From: Pseudomonas sp. GM79
GTDB lineage: Bacteria > Pseudomonadota > Gammaproteobacteria > Pseudomonadales > Pseudomonadaceae
DNA length: 64,000 nucleotides
Direction of reading: 5' to 3'
Assembly (NCBI RefSeq): GCF_000282495.1
Contig: NZ_AKJE01000032.1
Coordinates: forward strand, 124,001-188,000
Both the position numbers and the translations under genes were made by a program. Positions 7,746-16,375 of this stretch are shown in pieces. Position 1 is the stretch's first letter, and each line of letters opens with the position of its first letter. Under the pieces are notes generated by a model that saw only the letters and a list, made by a program, of their open reading frames with translations, was not told the DNA's origin and made no database searches.

Positions 7746-8987
7746 ATGACCCAGCCCTCCACTTCCCTCCCCCCTCACGTCGCCATCATCGGCGGCGGCC
7801 CTGCCGGTTTGATGGCGGCTGAAGTGCTGAGCCAGGCCGGGATCAAAGTCGATCTGTACGACGGCATGCCTTCAGTGGGGCGAAAATTCCTCCTCGCCGG
7901 GGTCGGCGGCATGAACATCACCCATTCCGAGGCCTACCCGGCATTTCTCTCACGCTATGCCGAACGGGCACCGCAGATTGCGCCATTGTTGCGCGCCTTC
8001 GGCGCCGACGCCTTGTGCCAATGGATTCATGACCTGGGCATCGAAACCTTTGTCGGCAGCTCCGGCCGGGTGTTTCCTACCGACATGAAAGCCGCTCCCC
8101 TGTTGCGTGCCTGGCTCAAACGCCTGCGCGATGGCGGCGTAGTTATCCACACCCGCCATCGCTGGCTCGGTTGGGATGACAACGGTGACTTGCGCATCGA
8201 CAGCCCCGAAGGCGAAAAAACTGTTCAAGCCGACGCGACCCTGTTGGCCCTCGGTGGCGGCAGTTGGTCGCGCCTCGGTTCGGACGGTGCCTGGATGTTG
8301 GCGCTGGAACAGCGCGGTGTAGGACTGGCGCCGCTGCAACCGAGCAATTGCGGCTTCGAGGTGCAGGCCTGGAGCGAATTGATGGTCAGCAAATTCGCAG
8401 GCAGCCCGCTGAAAAACATCGCCATTGGCCTCAATGACGATGTGCCACGACTCGGGGAATGTGTGATCACTGCCACGGGGATTGAAGGCAGTTTGATCTA
8501 CGCCCTGTCGGCACCGATCCGCGAAGCGATCAATCAACACGGCTCGGCAACCATTCACCTCGACCTGTTGCCGGGCAAGCCTGTGGATAAAATTCAGTCT
8601 GCGCTGAGTAAACCGCGCGGCTCACGCTCCACGGCCAAACACCTGCACAGTCAACTTGGGCTTGATGGCGTGAAAGCGGCGCTGTTGCGAGAGCTGGCAC
8701 CGGCCGATTGTTTTACCGATCCGGCGCTGCTGGCCAAAGCGATCAAGGCATTGCCGCTGACGCTGGTGAAAACCCGGTCATTGGACGAGGCCATCAGCAG
8801 CGCAGGGGGCGTGATGTTCGAGTCGATGGATGAACGTTTGATGCTCAAGCAACTGCCCGGCGTGTTCTGCGCGGGGGAAATGCTCGATTGGGAAGCGCCG
8901 ACCGGCGGCTATCTGCTGACCGCGTGTTTCGCCAGTGGGCGAGCGGCGGGGATGGGGATGGTGGAGTGGTTGAAACACAAGGATTGA
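7746..8987 (+). CDS. FAD-dependent flavoprotein, HI0933/YhiN type (TIGR03862-like)
   Basis: The 413-residue protein starts with a Rossmann FAD motif, VAIIGGGPAGLMAAEVL, then VGRKFLLAGVGGMNITHSE, the family's diagnostic GRK...GxGGxN block. Near the end are SSAGGVMFESMD and GVFCAGEMLDWEAPTGGY, the second FAD contact. It is a putative NAD(P)/FAD oxidoreductase of unknown substrate. ATG 7746 is the only sensible start, ten residues before the dinucleotide fold. REPINs flank the gene on both sides. Confidence 0.9.
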   Translation: MTQPSTSLPPHVAIIGGGPAGLMAAEVLSQAGIKVDLYDGMPSVGRKFLLAGVGGMNITHSEAYPAFLSRYAERAPQIAPLLRAFGADALCQWIHDLGIETFVGSSGRVFPTDMKAAPLLRAWLKRLRDGGVVIHTRHRWLGWDDNGDLRIDSPEGEKTVQADATLLALGGGSWSRLGSDGAWMLALEQRGVGLAPLQPSNCGFEVQAWSELMVSKFAGSPLKNIAIGLNDDVPRLGECVITATGIEGSLIYALSAPIREAINQHGSATIHLDLLPGKPVDKIQSALSKPRGSRSTAKHLHSQLGLDGVKAALLRELAPADCFTDPALLAKAIKALPLTLVKTRSLDEAISSAGGVMFESMDERLMLKQLPGVFCAGEMLDWEAPTGGYLLTACFASGRAAGMGMVEWLKHKD

Positions 8988-9002
8988 GACCGAGGTGCGC
9001 CC

Positions 9003-9084
9003 TTCGCGAGCAAGCCCGCTCCCACATTGATCACATTCTTCCTGAAAGAACTCGGTCGAATGTGGGAGCGGGCTTGCTCGCGAA
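9003..9084. repeat. REPIN, TTCGCG-first type, short spacer
   Basis: Arms at 9003-9025 and 9062-9084 are perfect. The 36-bp spacer contains CTGAAAGAACTCGGTCGAAT, the reverse complement of a close match to the spacer at 46881-46916, so the two elements belong to one sub-family. It lies between convergent genes. Confidence 0.95.
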
Positions 9085-9110
9085 AGCGGCCTAACAGACG
9101 CCGGGAGTTT

Positions 9111-10445
9111 TCAAGGCTTCTTCTTACGCGGCCCGGTGTTAAACACCGGCACTTTACGCACAGGCTTGATCGAAGGCTCCGGCGCCGAGGCATCACCGCT
9201 CTCGACCCACTTGCCCAAATTGCGCTTGCCGCCACTGGAGGTCTTGGGCTTCTTCGGCTTTTTCGGCTTCTTGACCACCTGACCGCTGGCATCAGTATCC
9301 GGCACGCGGTGCTCAGGCTCGAAATCCTGCTCCATCTGGCGAGTCAACGTCTGACGGGTCAACGTCTCGATGGCCGACAGCAAATTCACCTCATCAGCAC
9401 ACACCAGCGAAATCGCCTGCCCGGTTGCGCCCGCACGGCCGGTACGACCGATACGGTGGATGTAGTCCTCCGCCACGATCGGCAGGTCGAAATTGACCAC
9501 CAAGGGCAAATCTTCGATATCCAGGCCACGGGCGGCAACGTCGGTGGCTACAAGGATCTGCACTTCACTGGCCTTGAAACGATCCAGTGCCCGCTGACGG
9601 GTCGCCTGAGGTTTGTCGCCGTGAATGCCGTCGGCATTGATGCCCAGGCCCTGGAGCTTTTCCACCAACGCGTCTACGCCGTTACGGGTCTTGGCGAACA
9701 CCAACACCTGCTTCCACTTGCCTTTGCGCATCAAGTGAATGAACAGCTCCGGCTTACGCTTCTTGTCCACCGTCACCACCCATTGCTTGACGGTGTTGGC
9801 GGCGACGTTTCGCGGGCTGACTTCGATGCTCAGCGGGTCGTTGAGCATTTGCCCGGCCAGCAGGCGGATCGCATCGGAGAACGTGGCAGAGAACAACAAC
9901 GTCTGACGTTTCTTCGGCAATACACGGTAAATGTTCCCAAGCTCCTCGGAAAAGCCCAGATCGAGCATCCGATCGGCTTCGTCCAGCACCAGGGTTTGCA
10001 ACTGGTTGAACTTGAGCGCGTTCTGGCGGAACAGGTCGAGCAAGCGGCCCGGAGTCGCCACCAACAGGTCGACGCCTTTGCGCAGCTTCATCATTTGCGG
10101 GTTGATGCTGACACCGCCGTACACCGCGTACGTGCTCAACGGCAGGTTCTCGGCGTACTGGCGCACGGCTTCGTGAACCTGTTCGGCCAACTCGCGGGTT
10201 GGTACCAGGATCAGTGCGCGCACGGAGTTGGCGCTGACTTTCGGCCCTTCCATGGCCAGCAATTGCAGCAGCGGCAAGGCGAAACCGGCGGTTTTGCCGG
10301 TGCCGGTCTGGGCTGCTGCCATCAGGTCACGACCGGCCAGCACCGCCGGAATCGCTTGTGTCTGCACCGGCGTAGGAGTCTGGTAGCCGAGCGTCTCGAG
10401 AGCGCGCAGCAAGGGTTCGATCAGGCCAAGGGTGGCGAAAGTCAT
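9111..10445 (-). CDS. rhlE: DEAD-box ATP-dependent RNA helicase, RhlE type
   Basis: All helicase motifs are present in this 444-residue protein: Q motif TPTPVQTQAIP, Walker A AAQTGTGKT, PTRELA, DEADRMLDLG, LLFSATFSD, ATDVAARGLDIEDLP and HRIGRTGRAG. The last about 70 residues are rich in Lys and Pro (repeated KKP) and basic, the usual RNA-binding tail. RhlE proteins remodel rRNA and mRNA structure and help RNA decay in the cold. Pseudomonads carry more than one RhlE paralogue, so the exact copy is not certain. No clear Shine-Dalgarno precedes ATG 10445. Confidence 0.9.
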   Translation of the reverse strand: MTFATLGLIEPLLRALETLGYQTPTPVQTQAIPAVLAGRDLMAAAQTGTGKTAGFALPLLQLLAMEGPKVSANSVRALILVPTRELAEQVHEAVRQYAENLPLSTYAVYGGVSINPQMMKLRKGVDLLVATPGRLLDLFRQNALKFNQLQTLVLDEADRMLDLGFSEELGNIYRVLPKKRQTLLFSATFSDAIRLLAGQMLNDPLSIEVSPRNVAANTVKQWVVTVDKKRKPELFIHLMRKGKWKQVLVFAKTRNGVDALVEKLQGLGINADGIHGDKPQATRQRALDRFKASEVQILVATDVAARGLDIEDLPLVVNFDLPIVAEDYIHRIGRTGRAGATGQAISLVCADEVNLLSAIETLTRQTLTRQMEQDFEPEHRVPDTDASGQVVKKPKKPKKPKTSSGGKRNLGKWVESGDASAPEPSIKPVRKVPVFNTGPRKKKP

Positions 10446-10523
10446 GGGAGTACCGTAGGAAAATTCAGCGCGGGTTTTTCAAAACAAGTGTGCAAAACAA
10501 GATGCAATGGCGCGCAGTTTACC

Positions 10524-11450
10524 CTAATTCGCGCGGGATTCTGTCGGCACCACTACGGCTGGTCGATCTGCACCTCGGCGCCACTGCGGCAACCCGATCA
10601 ACACCACGGCACTGATGATCACTGTCATGGCCAGCGCTTCTTCAATACCAATGGTCTCGCCAACAAATACGATACCCAGCAACACCGCCACCGCCGGGTT
10701 GACGTAGGCATAACTGGTGGCCGCTGCCGGACGCACGTGTTTCAGCAGGTACATGTAGGCGTTGAAGGCAATGATCGAACCGAAGAACGTCAGATAGGCC
10801 AATGCGGCCCAACCTTCGATCGGCGGCATAGCCTCCAGATGCTCGCCACTCACCGCGCTGCCGATCAACAACACCACGCCGCCCACCAGCATTTCCACGG
10901 CACTGGCCATCGCGCCCTGCGGCAACGGCAAGTGTTTGCTCCACACCGAACCGAACGCCCAGGACGCTGCCGCGAACACCAGCAACGCCGCGCCCAACGG
11001 GCTCGATTGCAGATTGGAACCGAGGTTGAGCATGGCGATACCGATCAGCCCGAGCACAATCCCGGCCCATTCGAGACGGGTATTACGCGCGCCCCAGAAG
11101 TATCCGCAGAGCAAGGTAAACAGCGGCACCGTCGCCACCGCCAATGCGGCAACACCGGAGGCCACGCCCGTGTGCTCGGCGACGCTCACCGCACCGTTAC
11201 CAAAGGTCAGCAGCAAAATCCCGATGATCCCCGCCGCTTTCCATTGCGCCCACGTCGGTGCCGGTGCCCCGCGCCAGCGCAGGAACGCGTACATCAACGT
11301 ACCCGCGATCACGAAGCGGATACCGGCGAGCAACAGCGGTGGCCAGTACTGCACGCCGATACGAATCACCAGGTAGGTCGACCCCCAAATCACGTACAAC
11401 GCGAAAAAAGCAGCGATCAGGGGTAAGGAAAAACGGCGTATGCCAGGCAT
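10524..11450 (-). CDS. EamA-family exporter, YedA-like
   Basis: The 308-residue membrane protein starts with LPLIAAFFALYVIWGSTYLVIRIGV, the conserved first helix of YedA-type DMT exporters, and has about ten TM segments in two EamA repeats (GIRFVIAGTLM ... GSIIAFNAYMYLLKHVRPA). YedA relatives export amino acids or other small metabolites. It is divergent from an Lrp/AsnC regulator with a perfect 11-bp inverted repeat between them, a common arrangement for an amino-acid exporter and its sensor. Confidence 0.87.
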   Translation of the reverse strand: MPGIRRFSLPLIAAFFALYVIWGSTYLVIRIGVQYWPPLLLAGIRFVIAGTLMYAFLRWRGAPAPTWAQWKAAGIIGILLLTFGNGAVSVAEHTGVASGVAALAVATVPLFTLLCGYFWGARNTRLEWAGIVLGLIGIAMLNLGSNLQSSPLGAALLVFAAASWAFGSVWSKHLPLPQGAMASAVEMLVGGVVLLIGSAVSGEHLEAMPPIEGWAALAYLTFFGSIIAFNAYMYLLKHVRPAAATSYAYVNPAVAVLLGIVFVGETIGIEEALAMTVIISAVVLIGLPQWRRGADRPAVVVPTESRAN

Positions 11451-11524
11451 GGGCAGCTCGAGAACAAGACAAAGAGAGCAGCTATTCTAGAAAGGCCAGC
11501 AGCGGAAAATAAGTTACAAAACCT

Positions 11525-11574
11525 GTTTATAGCGCCGGTACACTTTTCAAAACACGGAGTTCAGCGCTATAAAC
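11525..11574. promoter_or_regulatory. 11-bp perfect inverted repeat, likely Lrp-type operator
   Basis: GTTTATAGCGC at 11525-11535 and GCGCTATAAAC at 11564-11574 are exact inverted copies separated by 28 bp, in the intergenic region of the divergent YedA-like and Lrp genes. The centres are 39 bp apart. Paired half-sites on this scale fit binding by Lrp/AsnC octamers. Confidence 0.5.
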
Positions 11575-11613
11575 CGTGCTTTCGAAAGTCAGCCTTTTTT
11601 CAGGAACACCACG

Positions 11614-12060
11614 ATGGACAAATACGACCGCATGCTCCTCAGCGCCCTGTTGGAAAACGGTCGTGCGTCCTACGCCGATCTGGCACGCAAGGTGAACCTG
11701 TCCGCTCCGGCGGTGGCCGAGCGCGTCGCCAAACTTGAAGCTTGCGGGGTGATCACCGGCTACCAGGCGAAAGTCGACATGGCCAAAATCGGACTGCCGA
11801 TCCAGTGCGTCATCGAACTGCGCCTGAATCAGCACGGCAACCAGAAAACCTACGACGAACTGATCAAAATCCCACAGCTCACCGAATGCCACCGCGTCAC
11901 CGGCGATCCGTGCGTGATCATGCAAGCGGCGGTGGGTTCAATGCCGGAGCTGGAAGAGTTGATCAACCGGATCGCCACGTTCGGGTTCAGCAAGACCTCG
12001 ATCGTGCTGTCGAGTGCCATCGAGAAGCGGGTGCCGTTGGGGCAGTTGGAAGGGAAGTAG
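11614..12060 (+). CDS. Lrp/AsnC-family transcriptional regulator
   Basis: The 148-residue protein has an N-terminal HTH (YDRMLLSALLENGRASYADLARKVNLSAPAVAERV, given here in pieces: ASYADLARKVNLS and APAVAERVAKLE) and a C-terminal RAM ligand-binding domain with IECHRVTGDP-like text (TECHRVTGDPCVIMQ). It would sense an amino acid and control the divergent YedA-like exporter and itself. AGGA sits about ten bases before ATG 11614. Confidence 0.92.
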   Translation: MDKYDRMLLSALLENGRASYADLARKVNLSAPAVAERVAKLEACGVITGYQAKVDMAKIGLPIQCVIELRLNQHGNQKTYDELIKIPQLTECHRVTGDPCVIMQAAVGSMPELEELINRIATFGFSKTSIVLSSAIEKRVPLGQLEGK

Positions 12061-12084
12061 GTCTTATGTCACCGCAGACCCAAT

Positions 12085-12172
12085 GTGGGAGCGGGCTTGC
12101 TCGCGAAAGCGGTGTGTCAGTCGACATAAATGTTGAATGATAAATCGCTTTCGCGAGCAAGCCCGCTCCCAC
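12085..12172. repeat. REPIN, GTGGG-first type
   Basis: Arms at 12085-12107 and 12150-12172. The spacer carries TGTCAGTCGACATAAATGTT, the clearest version of the spacer shared by the GTGGG-first elements. It lies between convergent genes. Confidence 0.95.
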
Positions 12173-12190
12173 ACTTAATCTGCGGCGTAC

Positions 12191-12802
12191 TCAGAACCCG
12201 CGATACCGCTTCAGATGCTCATTGATCTTCGCCGCCGGCACTTTCTGCAAGCTGACGAGAAGATCATGCGACAACTCGCGCAACCCATGCTTGCGCCGCA
12301 ACTCTTCAGCCAAGTGCGCCGTCAGGTTGGCCGCCATTTCGGCATCAGCCATGGCCCGGTGAGCCTTGCCGGTATTGGGCAGGCTGGCGAAAGTGGTGAG
12401 GGTGCCGAGTTTGTGGTCCGGCGCGGCGGGCATCAGGCGGCGGGCGAGTAACAGCGAGCAGGCAAAGTTCTGCAAGCGTGTGCGTTTGATTCGCCCGAGT
12501 TCGTAGTCCCAGAACTTCTGGTCGAACGCAGCGTTGTGCGCCAGCAGCGGCGTGATGCCAACGAATTCGTTGACCTCGTTCATCACCTGCTCGGCCGAAG
12601 GCGCGGTACGCAGCATGGCGTTGCTGATGCCGGTGAGTTGCTCAATAAAAGCCGGCACCCGCACGCCAGCGTTCATCAGGCTTTGGTAACGCTCGACAAT
12701 GCGCCCCTGTTCAAGAATCACCACGGCAATTTCCGTGGCCCGGCAGCTGCTGCTCGGGGAGAGTCCGGTGGTTTCAAAGTCGATGACTGCTATGCGTTCC
12801 AA
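12191..12802 (-). CDS. DEDDh 3'-5' exonuclease, DnaQ/PolC-epsilon fold
   Basis: The 203-residue protein has the three exonuclease motifs: ExoI VIDFETTGLS (Asp and Glu metal ligands), ExoII LLAHNAAFDQKF, and ExoIIIe HRAMADAEM with the catalytic His. This is a stand-alone proofreading-type or RNase T-like nuclease. It is shorter than the DnaQ subunit and lacks the clamp- and polymerase-binding tail, so it is not the replicative epsilon subunit. The NYN nuclease gene lies 22 bp upstream on the same strand, so the two may be co-transcribed. Confidence 0.88.
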   Translation of the reverse strand: MERIAVIDFETTGLSPSSSCRATEIAVVILEQGRIVERYQSLMNAGVRVPAFIEQLTGISNAMLRTAPSAEQVMNEVNEFVGITPLLAHNAAFDQKFWDYELGRIKRTRLQNFACSLLLARRLMPAAPDHKLGTLTTFASLPNTGKAHRAMADAEMAANLTAHLAEELRRKHGLRELSHDLLVSLQKVPAAKINEHLKRYRGF

Positions 12803-12824
12803 ACCTGTTTCAACTCCGTAAAAA

Positions 12825-13304
12825 TCAATTCTTGAGCAGCAACGCGCCTTCGATCGGCACGTAACGGCTGGCAGCGCGGATCAGCGAGTTGGCGGTGAGA
12901 CCGGGCACGCCATAGGCCACCGCTTGCACGCCGTGCTTAGCGATGATGCGTTCCAGCAGCATGTCGAAATCACCGTCGCCAGAAGCCAGCACCACTTCGT
13001 CGACATGATCGGCGGCGTCCATGATGTCGAGGGTGATGCCCACGTCCCAGTCGCCCTTGGCCGAACCGTCGCTGCGCTGGATGTAGGGCTTGAGCTTCAC
13101 GATGAAGCCGAGATTGCGCAGGATCTGCTGAAACTGCTGCTGCTTGCTGTCGCCACGATCGATCGCATAGGCATAGGCCTCGACGATCTGCCCTTCTTTA
13201 CTGACGTCAGCCCACAGCGCGGCGTAGTTGAAGTGGCAACCATAAGCCTGACGCACGGTGTAATAGAGGTTCTGGACATCGGCGAACACTGCGATTTTTT
13301 TCAC
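12825..13304 (-). CDS. NYN/PIN-fold nuclease domain protein (LabA/DUF88-like)
   Basis: Conserved sequence begins at KKIAVFADVQNLYYTVRQ, with the first NYN acidic residue in FADVQN. KGDWDVGITLDIMDAADHVD and VVLASGDGDFDMLLERI give the other acids of the PIN-like active site. I start at the GTG at 13304, which has AGAGGA upstream; the longer upstream frame is low-complexity and unlike the family. The product is 159 residues, one domain. NYN proteins are RNA-cleaving nucleases, but the target is unknown. Confidence 0.85.
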   Translation of the reverse strand: MKKIAVFADVQNLYYTVRQAYGCHFNYAALWADVSKEGQIVEAYAYAIDRGDSKQQQFQQILRNLGFIVKLKPYIQRSDGSAKGDWDVGITLDIMDAADHVDEVVLASGDGDFDMLLERIIAKHGVQAVAYGVPGLTANSLIRAASRYVPIEGALLLKN

Positions 13305-13410
13305 CGTACATCCTCTTTGGCGTGCCGAAGCGCGGGCAGGTTCAGGCACCAGGGCCCGAAAAGTTGCCCAGTATGCCAGCCCAAAGGATTGTTCCGCGAA
13401 TAATCGGCCA

Positions 13411-13440
13411 TGTGGTGAGGGAGCAAGCTCCCTCGCCACA
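13411..13440. repeat. REP of a second family (GTGGCGAGGGAGC type), single compact palindrome
   Basis: Bases 13411-13440 form a near-perfect self-palindrome, TGTGGTGAGGGAGC facing its complement. The same core occurs as a widely spaced pair at 45059-45190. Confidence 0.85.
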
Positions 13441-13446
13441 GATGTG

Positions 13447-14226
13447 TCAGACGAAGGAATCGTCGTCGCCACCGAAGAACGATGAGCTGTCATCGCTATA
13501 GTCGGCGTCGGCGTATCCGCCTTGATCGCTGGAATTGTCAGCCACGCGCTGATCGTCGCCCCAGCCATTGCCGCTGTCGCTCTGATCGTTGGCCTGAGCC
13601 GGCTCCTCCTTGATGACTTCAACCACTTCTGGCTGCTGATTGTGATGGAACAGGCTACTGATGCCTTGCGCCAGCATGACGCCACCGGCCACGCCCGCTG
13701 CCGTTTTCAACGCGCCACCGAGGAAACCGCTGCCGGCAGGCTGTTGTGGTGCGTAGTTTTGCTGGGGCGGCGCTCCGAAGTTTTGCTGAGTAGCCGGCGC
13801 ACCAAAGTTTTGCTGCGGCGGCTGCGAGTTGAATGACGGCCGCCCAGGTTCACGCCAGCCGCCATTCGACGGGGCTGCGCTTTGAGTCGGAGCAGGCTGT
13901 GGATCACGGGAAGCGCCACCGAAGATGCTCGACAAAAAGCCACCGCTGCTCGGTGCCGGCGCCGCCGTCTGAGCCTTGGCCGATTGCAGTTCAGCCTGCA
14001 ATTGCTGGATTTGTTGAGTGAGTTGCTTGTTCTGTTCGTCGAGGCTCTTGATGGCTGCCTCTTGCACCAGAATCGCCTGGGTCATGAAATAGCCCGCCGC
14101 GGGCTGGCGAGTCAGGTGTTCCTTGATCCGCGCTTCGGCCTGGGCGTCGCGCGGGGCTGAATCCGTCTCGGCCTGTTGCAGCCGGGAAAACAGTCCATCG
14201 ATCAGGGTTTGTTCTTCGCTGTTCAT
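13447..14226 (-). CDS. DUF2076 family protein
   Basis: The 259-residue protein opens with MNSEEQTLIDGLFSRLQQAE, typical of DUF2076, and then AAGYFMTQAILVQEAAIKSL and a Gln-rich coiled coil. The middle has imperfect repeats of QQNFGAP, then a Gly/Ala stretch (GGALKTAAGVAGGVMLAQGI), and an acidic tail with alternating Asp, Ser and Tyr ending GGDDDSFV. GAGG lies upstream of ATG 14226; an earlier in-frame start lacks one. Function is unknown; the family is often described as periplasmic or ligand binding, but I see no clear signal peptide here. Confidence 0.85.
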   Translation of the reverse strand: MNSEEQTLIDGLFSRLQQAETDSAPRDAQAEARIKEHLTRQPAAGYFMTQAILVQEAAIKSLDEQNKQLTQQIQQLQAELQSAKAQTAAPAPSSGGFLSSIFGGASRDPQPAPTQSAAPSNGGWREPGRPSFNSQPPQQNFGAPATQQNFGAPPQQNYAPQQPAGSGFLGGALKTAAGVAGGVMLAQGISSLFHHNQQPEVVEVIKEEPAQANDQSDSGNGWGDDQRVADNSSDQGGYADADYSDDSSSFFGGDDDSFV

Positions 14227-14404
14227 GGCGACCTCATAGATTGCCGGGAATATCGTCGCCCTCATCCACGGTGGATAAGGTGCTCACCAGTAATGGGGCT
14301 GCTACAGGATGTTTCAATGACCTTTACCGAACGTTTACGTTTGCGCCCCAAAGGGGTTCATCGGTTAAAGTGAGGCACCTGCTTTCGACCTGCGATACCG
14401 ACTG

Positions 14405-15079
14405 ATGAATCCGTTCGATGTACTGCGTGACTCTCTGTATTTCTTCAAGCGCAATCTGCGCCAGATCGTGCAGCTGTGCCTGCCGCTAGTGATTGTCGAG
14501 GCGCTGCTGCAACAGGTGGTCGACCACTCCACGGAGCCGGGCAGTTTCCCCGGCATCAGTGTATTGGTCGGCCTGCTGGTGTATCCGCTATACACCGCCG
14601 CGCTGATCCTGTTTCTCGATGCCCGCAGCCGTGGCGAAACGCCGCGCACCCGCGACTTGCTGGCGACTTCCGCGACCCTGTGGCCGCGTTTCGCCCTGCT
14701 GACCGCCCTCAATACCCTGCTGATTCTGATCGGCCTGTCGCTGTATTTCCTGCCGGGGATCTGGTTGATGGTGACACTGGCGTTCGGCGAGTACCTGCTG
14801 GTGCTGCGCGGCCTGGCACCGCTGGCGGCGATGAAGGAAAGCCTGCGCCTGACCCGCGGGAATTTCCTGCGCATTCTGGTGTGCATTCTGTGCGTGATGG
14901 GGCCGTTGTGGGTGCTCAAGGGTGCGACACTGGCGGTTTACCCTGACCCGCAGAACCCGGTGATCTCGCTGCTGATCGACAGCGCGCACAGCTTCCTGCA
15001 ACTGTTCACCAGCGTCGTGGTGTTCCGTTTGTTCATGCTGATCGCCGACGCGCCCGAGAAAGCTGACGGGGCACTTTGA
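14405..15079 (+). CDS. YciC-family (UPF0259) inner membrane protein
   Basis: The 224-residue protein has about six TM helices and begins MNPFDVLRDSLYFFKRNLRQ, the conserved opening of the YciC family. Positively charged loops carry LDARSRGETPRTRDLL and MKESLRLTRGNFLRIL, the latter a typical internal motif. Function is unknown. It is followed after 88 bp by an EEP-type hydrolase on the same strand. Confidence 0.85.
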   Translation: MNPFDVLRDSLYFFKRNLRQIVQLCLPLVIVEALLQQVVDHSTEPGSFPGISVLVGLLVYPLYTAALILFLDARSRGETPRTRDLLATSATLWPRFALLTALNTLLILIGLSLYFLPGIWLMVTLAFGEYLLVLRGLAPLAAMKESLRLTRGNFLRILVCILCVMGPLWVLKGATLAVYPDPQNPVISLLIDSAHSFLQLFTSVVVFRLFMLIADAPEKADGAL

Positions 15080-15167
15080 AGAACGATGTGTCGCGGCTAA
15101 TTGATGGGCATGCCGTTTGCGCTCGGTTATGCTCGGGATCATTTTTTGTAACGCTATAAGCCGAGCC

Positions 15168-16250
15168 ATGACCCGTCTACTGCGCTACACCCTGCTGTGC
15201 GTGCTGATTGCCATTGGCCTGATTGCATTGATGATCTACAGCCTCACCTGGCGCCCCGAAGCCAAGGAAGCGCTGCCGGTCAGTTGCAACGCCCAGGCGC
15301 CGACGCTGGTGCCCGGCCAGGCGCTGAAGGTGATGACCTGGAACGTCCAGTACCTGGCAGGCAAGCGCTATGTTTTCTGGAACGATCTGGCCGCAGGGAA
15401 CGACGAGAGCCCTACGCCTGAAGACATGGCCTTCAGCCTCGACGAAGTGGCGCGGGTGATTCGCGACGAGCAACCGGACATCGTGCTGTTGCAGGAACTC
15501 GATGACGGTGCCAAGGCCAGCGACTACCAGAACCAGTTCAAATTGCTGCAGGATCGAGTCACCGATCTGTACCCGTGCAGTGCGCAGGCCTTCGACTGGA
15601 AAGCCGACTTCGTGCCTGAACCGCCCATCTACGGCAGCGTTGGCCGGCAATTGGCAACCCTGAGCCGCTACCAGATCGAACACGCCGAACGCCTGCAATT
15701 ACCGGTCGCACCGGCCAATTTCATCAGCCGTCAGTTCAAGCCGAAAAACGCCTTGCTGGTCACTCACCTGCCATTGAGTAATGGCGGCCAAATGGCCGTG
15801 CTCAATACCCATCTGGAACGTGCCACGCCCCCGCTCGACGAAACCTTGCAACGCCAGGTGACAGCCGTGGCCAAGGTCCTCGACAAGTACGAAAGCCGCG
15901 GCACGCCGTGGTTGATCGGCGGCGACTTCAACCTGTTGCCGTTGGGCCAGTATCGACGCCTGCCCTCCGAGCAACGCACGCCCTACTCCGCCGACAGCGC
16001 GCTGCATATGCTGTGGGATAAATACCCGATGGTCCCCACCAACAACGAAGCCAGCGGTATCGATCGGGCGCAATGGCTGACCCATTACCCGAATGACCCA
16101 GGCTTGAACGGCCCGGACCGGACCGTCGACTACCTGTTTTACAGCCCGCACCTCAAACGGGTCGAGGCGCGGGTGCGGCAGGACGATACGTTGCGGATTT
16201 CCGATCACTTGCCGGTGATTGCGCGGTTTCTGTTGCCGGCCGCGCCTTAG
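15168..16250 (+). CDS. membrane-anchored endonuclease/exonuclease/phosphatase family protein
   Basis: ATG 15168 gives a 360-residue protein with an N-terminal TM anchor (LLCVLIAIGLIALMIYSL). The EEP fold follows: MTWNVQYL (Asn), IVLLQELDDG (metal Glu), LNTHLERAT, IGGDFNLLP (Asp/Asn) and RISDHLPVIARF (Asp-His). This fold serves DNases, sphingomyelinases and inositol phosphatases. The anchor suggests action on the periplasmic side or at the membrane; the substrate is not evident. A REPIN follows ten bases after the stop. Confidence 0.87.
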   Translation: MTRLLRYTLLCVLIAIGLIALMIYSLTWRPEAKEALPVSCNAQAPTLVPGQALKVMTWNVQYLAGKRYVFWNDLAAGNDESPTPEDMAFSLDEVARVIRDEQPDIVLLQELDDGAKASDYQNQFKLLQDRVTDLYPCSAQAFDWKADFVPEPPIYGSVGRQLATLSRYQIEHAERLQLPVAPANFISRQFKPKNALLVTHLPLSNGGQMAVLNTHLERATPPLDETLQRQVTAVAKVLDKYESRGTPWLIGGDFNLLPLGQYRRLPSEQRTPYSADSALHMLWDKYPMVPTNNEASGIDRAQWLTHYPNDPGLNGPDRTVDYLFYSPHLKRVEARVRQDDTLRISDHLPVIARFLLPAAP

Positions 16251-16259
16251 GTCAAAAGC

Positions 16260-16352
16260 TTCGCGAGCAAGCCCGCTCCCACACTGGTTTTCGGTGGTAC
16301 ACAAATGCTGTATTCACTGAAGATCTCATGTGGGAGCGGGCTTGCTCGCGAA
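16260..16352. repeat. REPIN, TTCGCG-first type
   Basis: Arms at 16260-16282 and 16330-16352. The spacer includes GGTGGTACACAAATGCTGTA and GATC near its end, a degenerate version of the GTGTTCAC-type spacer. It lies between convergent genes. Confidence 0.95.
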
Positions 16353-16375
16353 TGCCGCACCGCCGATGCCACTGA

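Noticed and set aside
9027..11426. A 799-codon plus-strand frame opposite rhlE and the YedA-like gene
   Set aside because: It starts in a REPIN and runs across two well-defined genes and their gap; composition is His/Gln/Arg-rich and no domain is visible.
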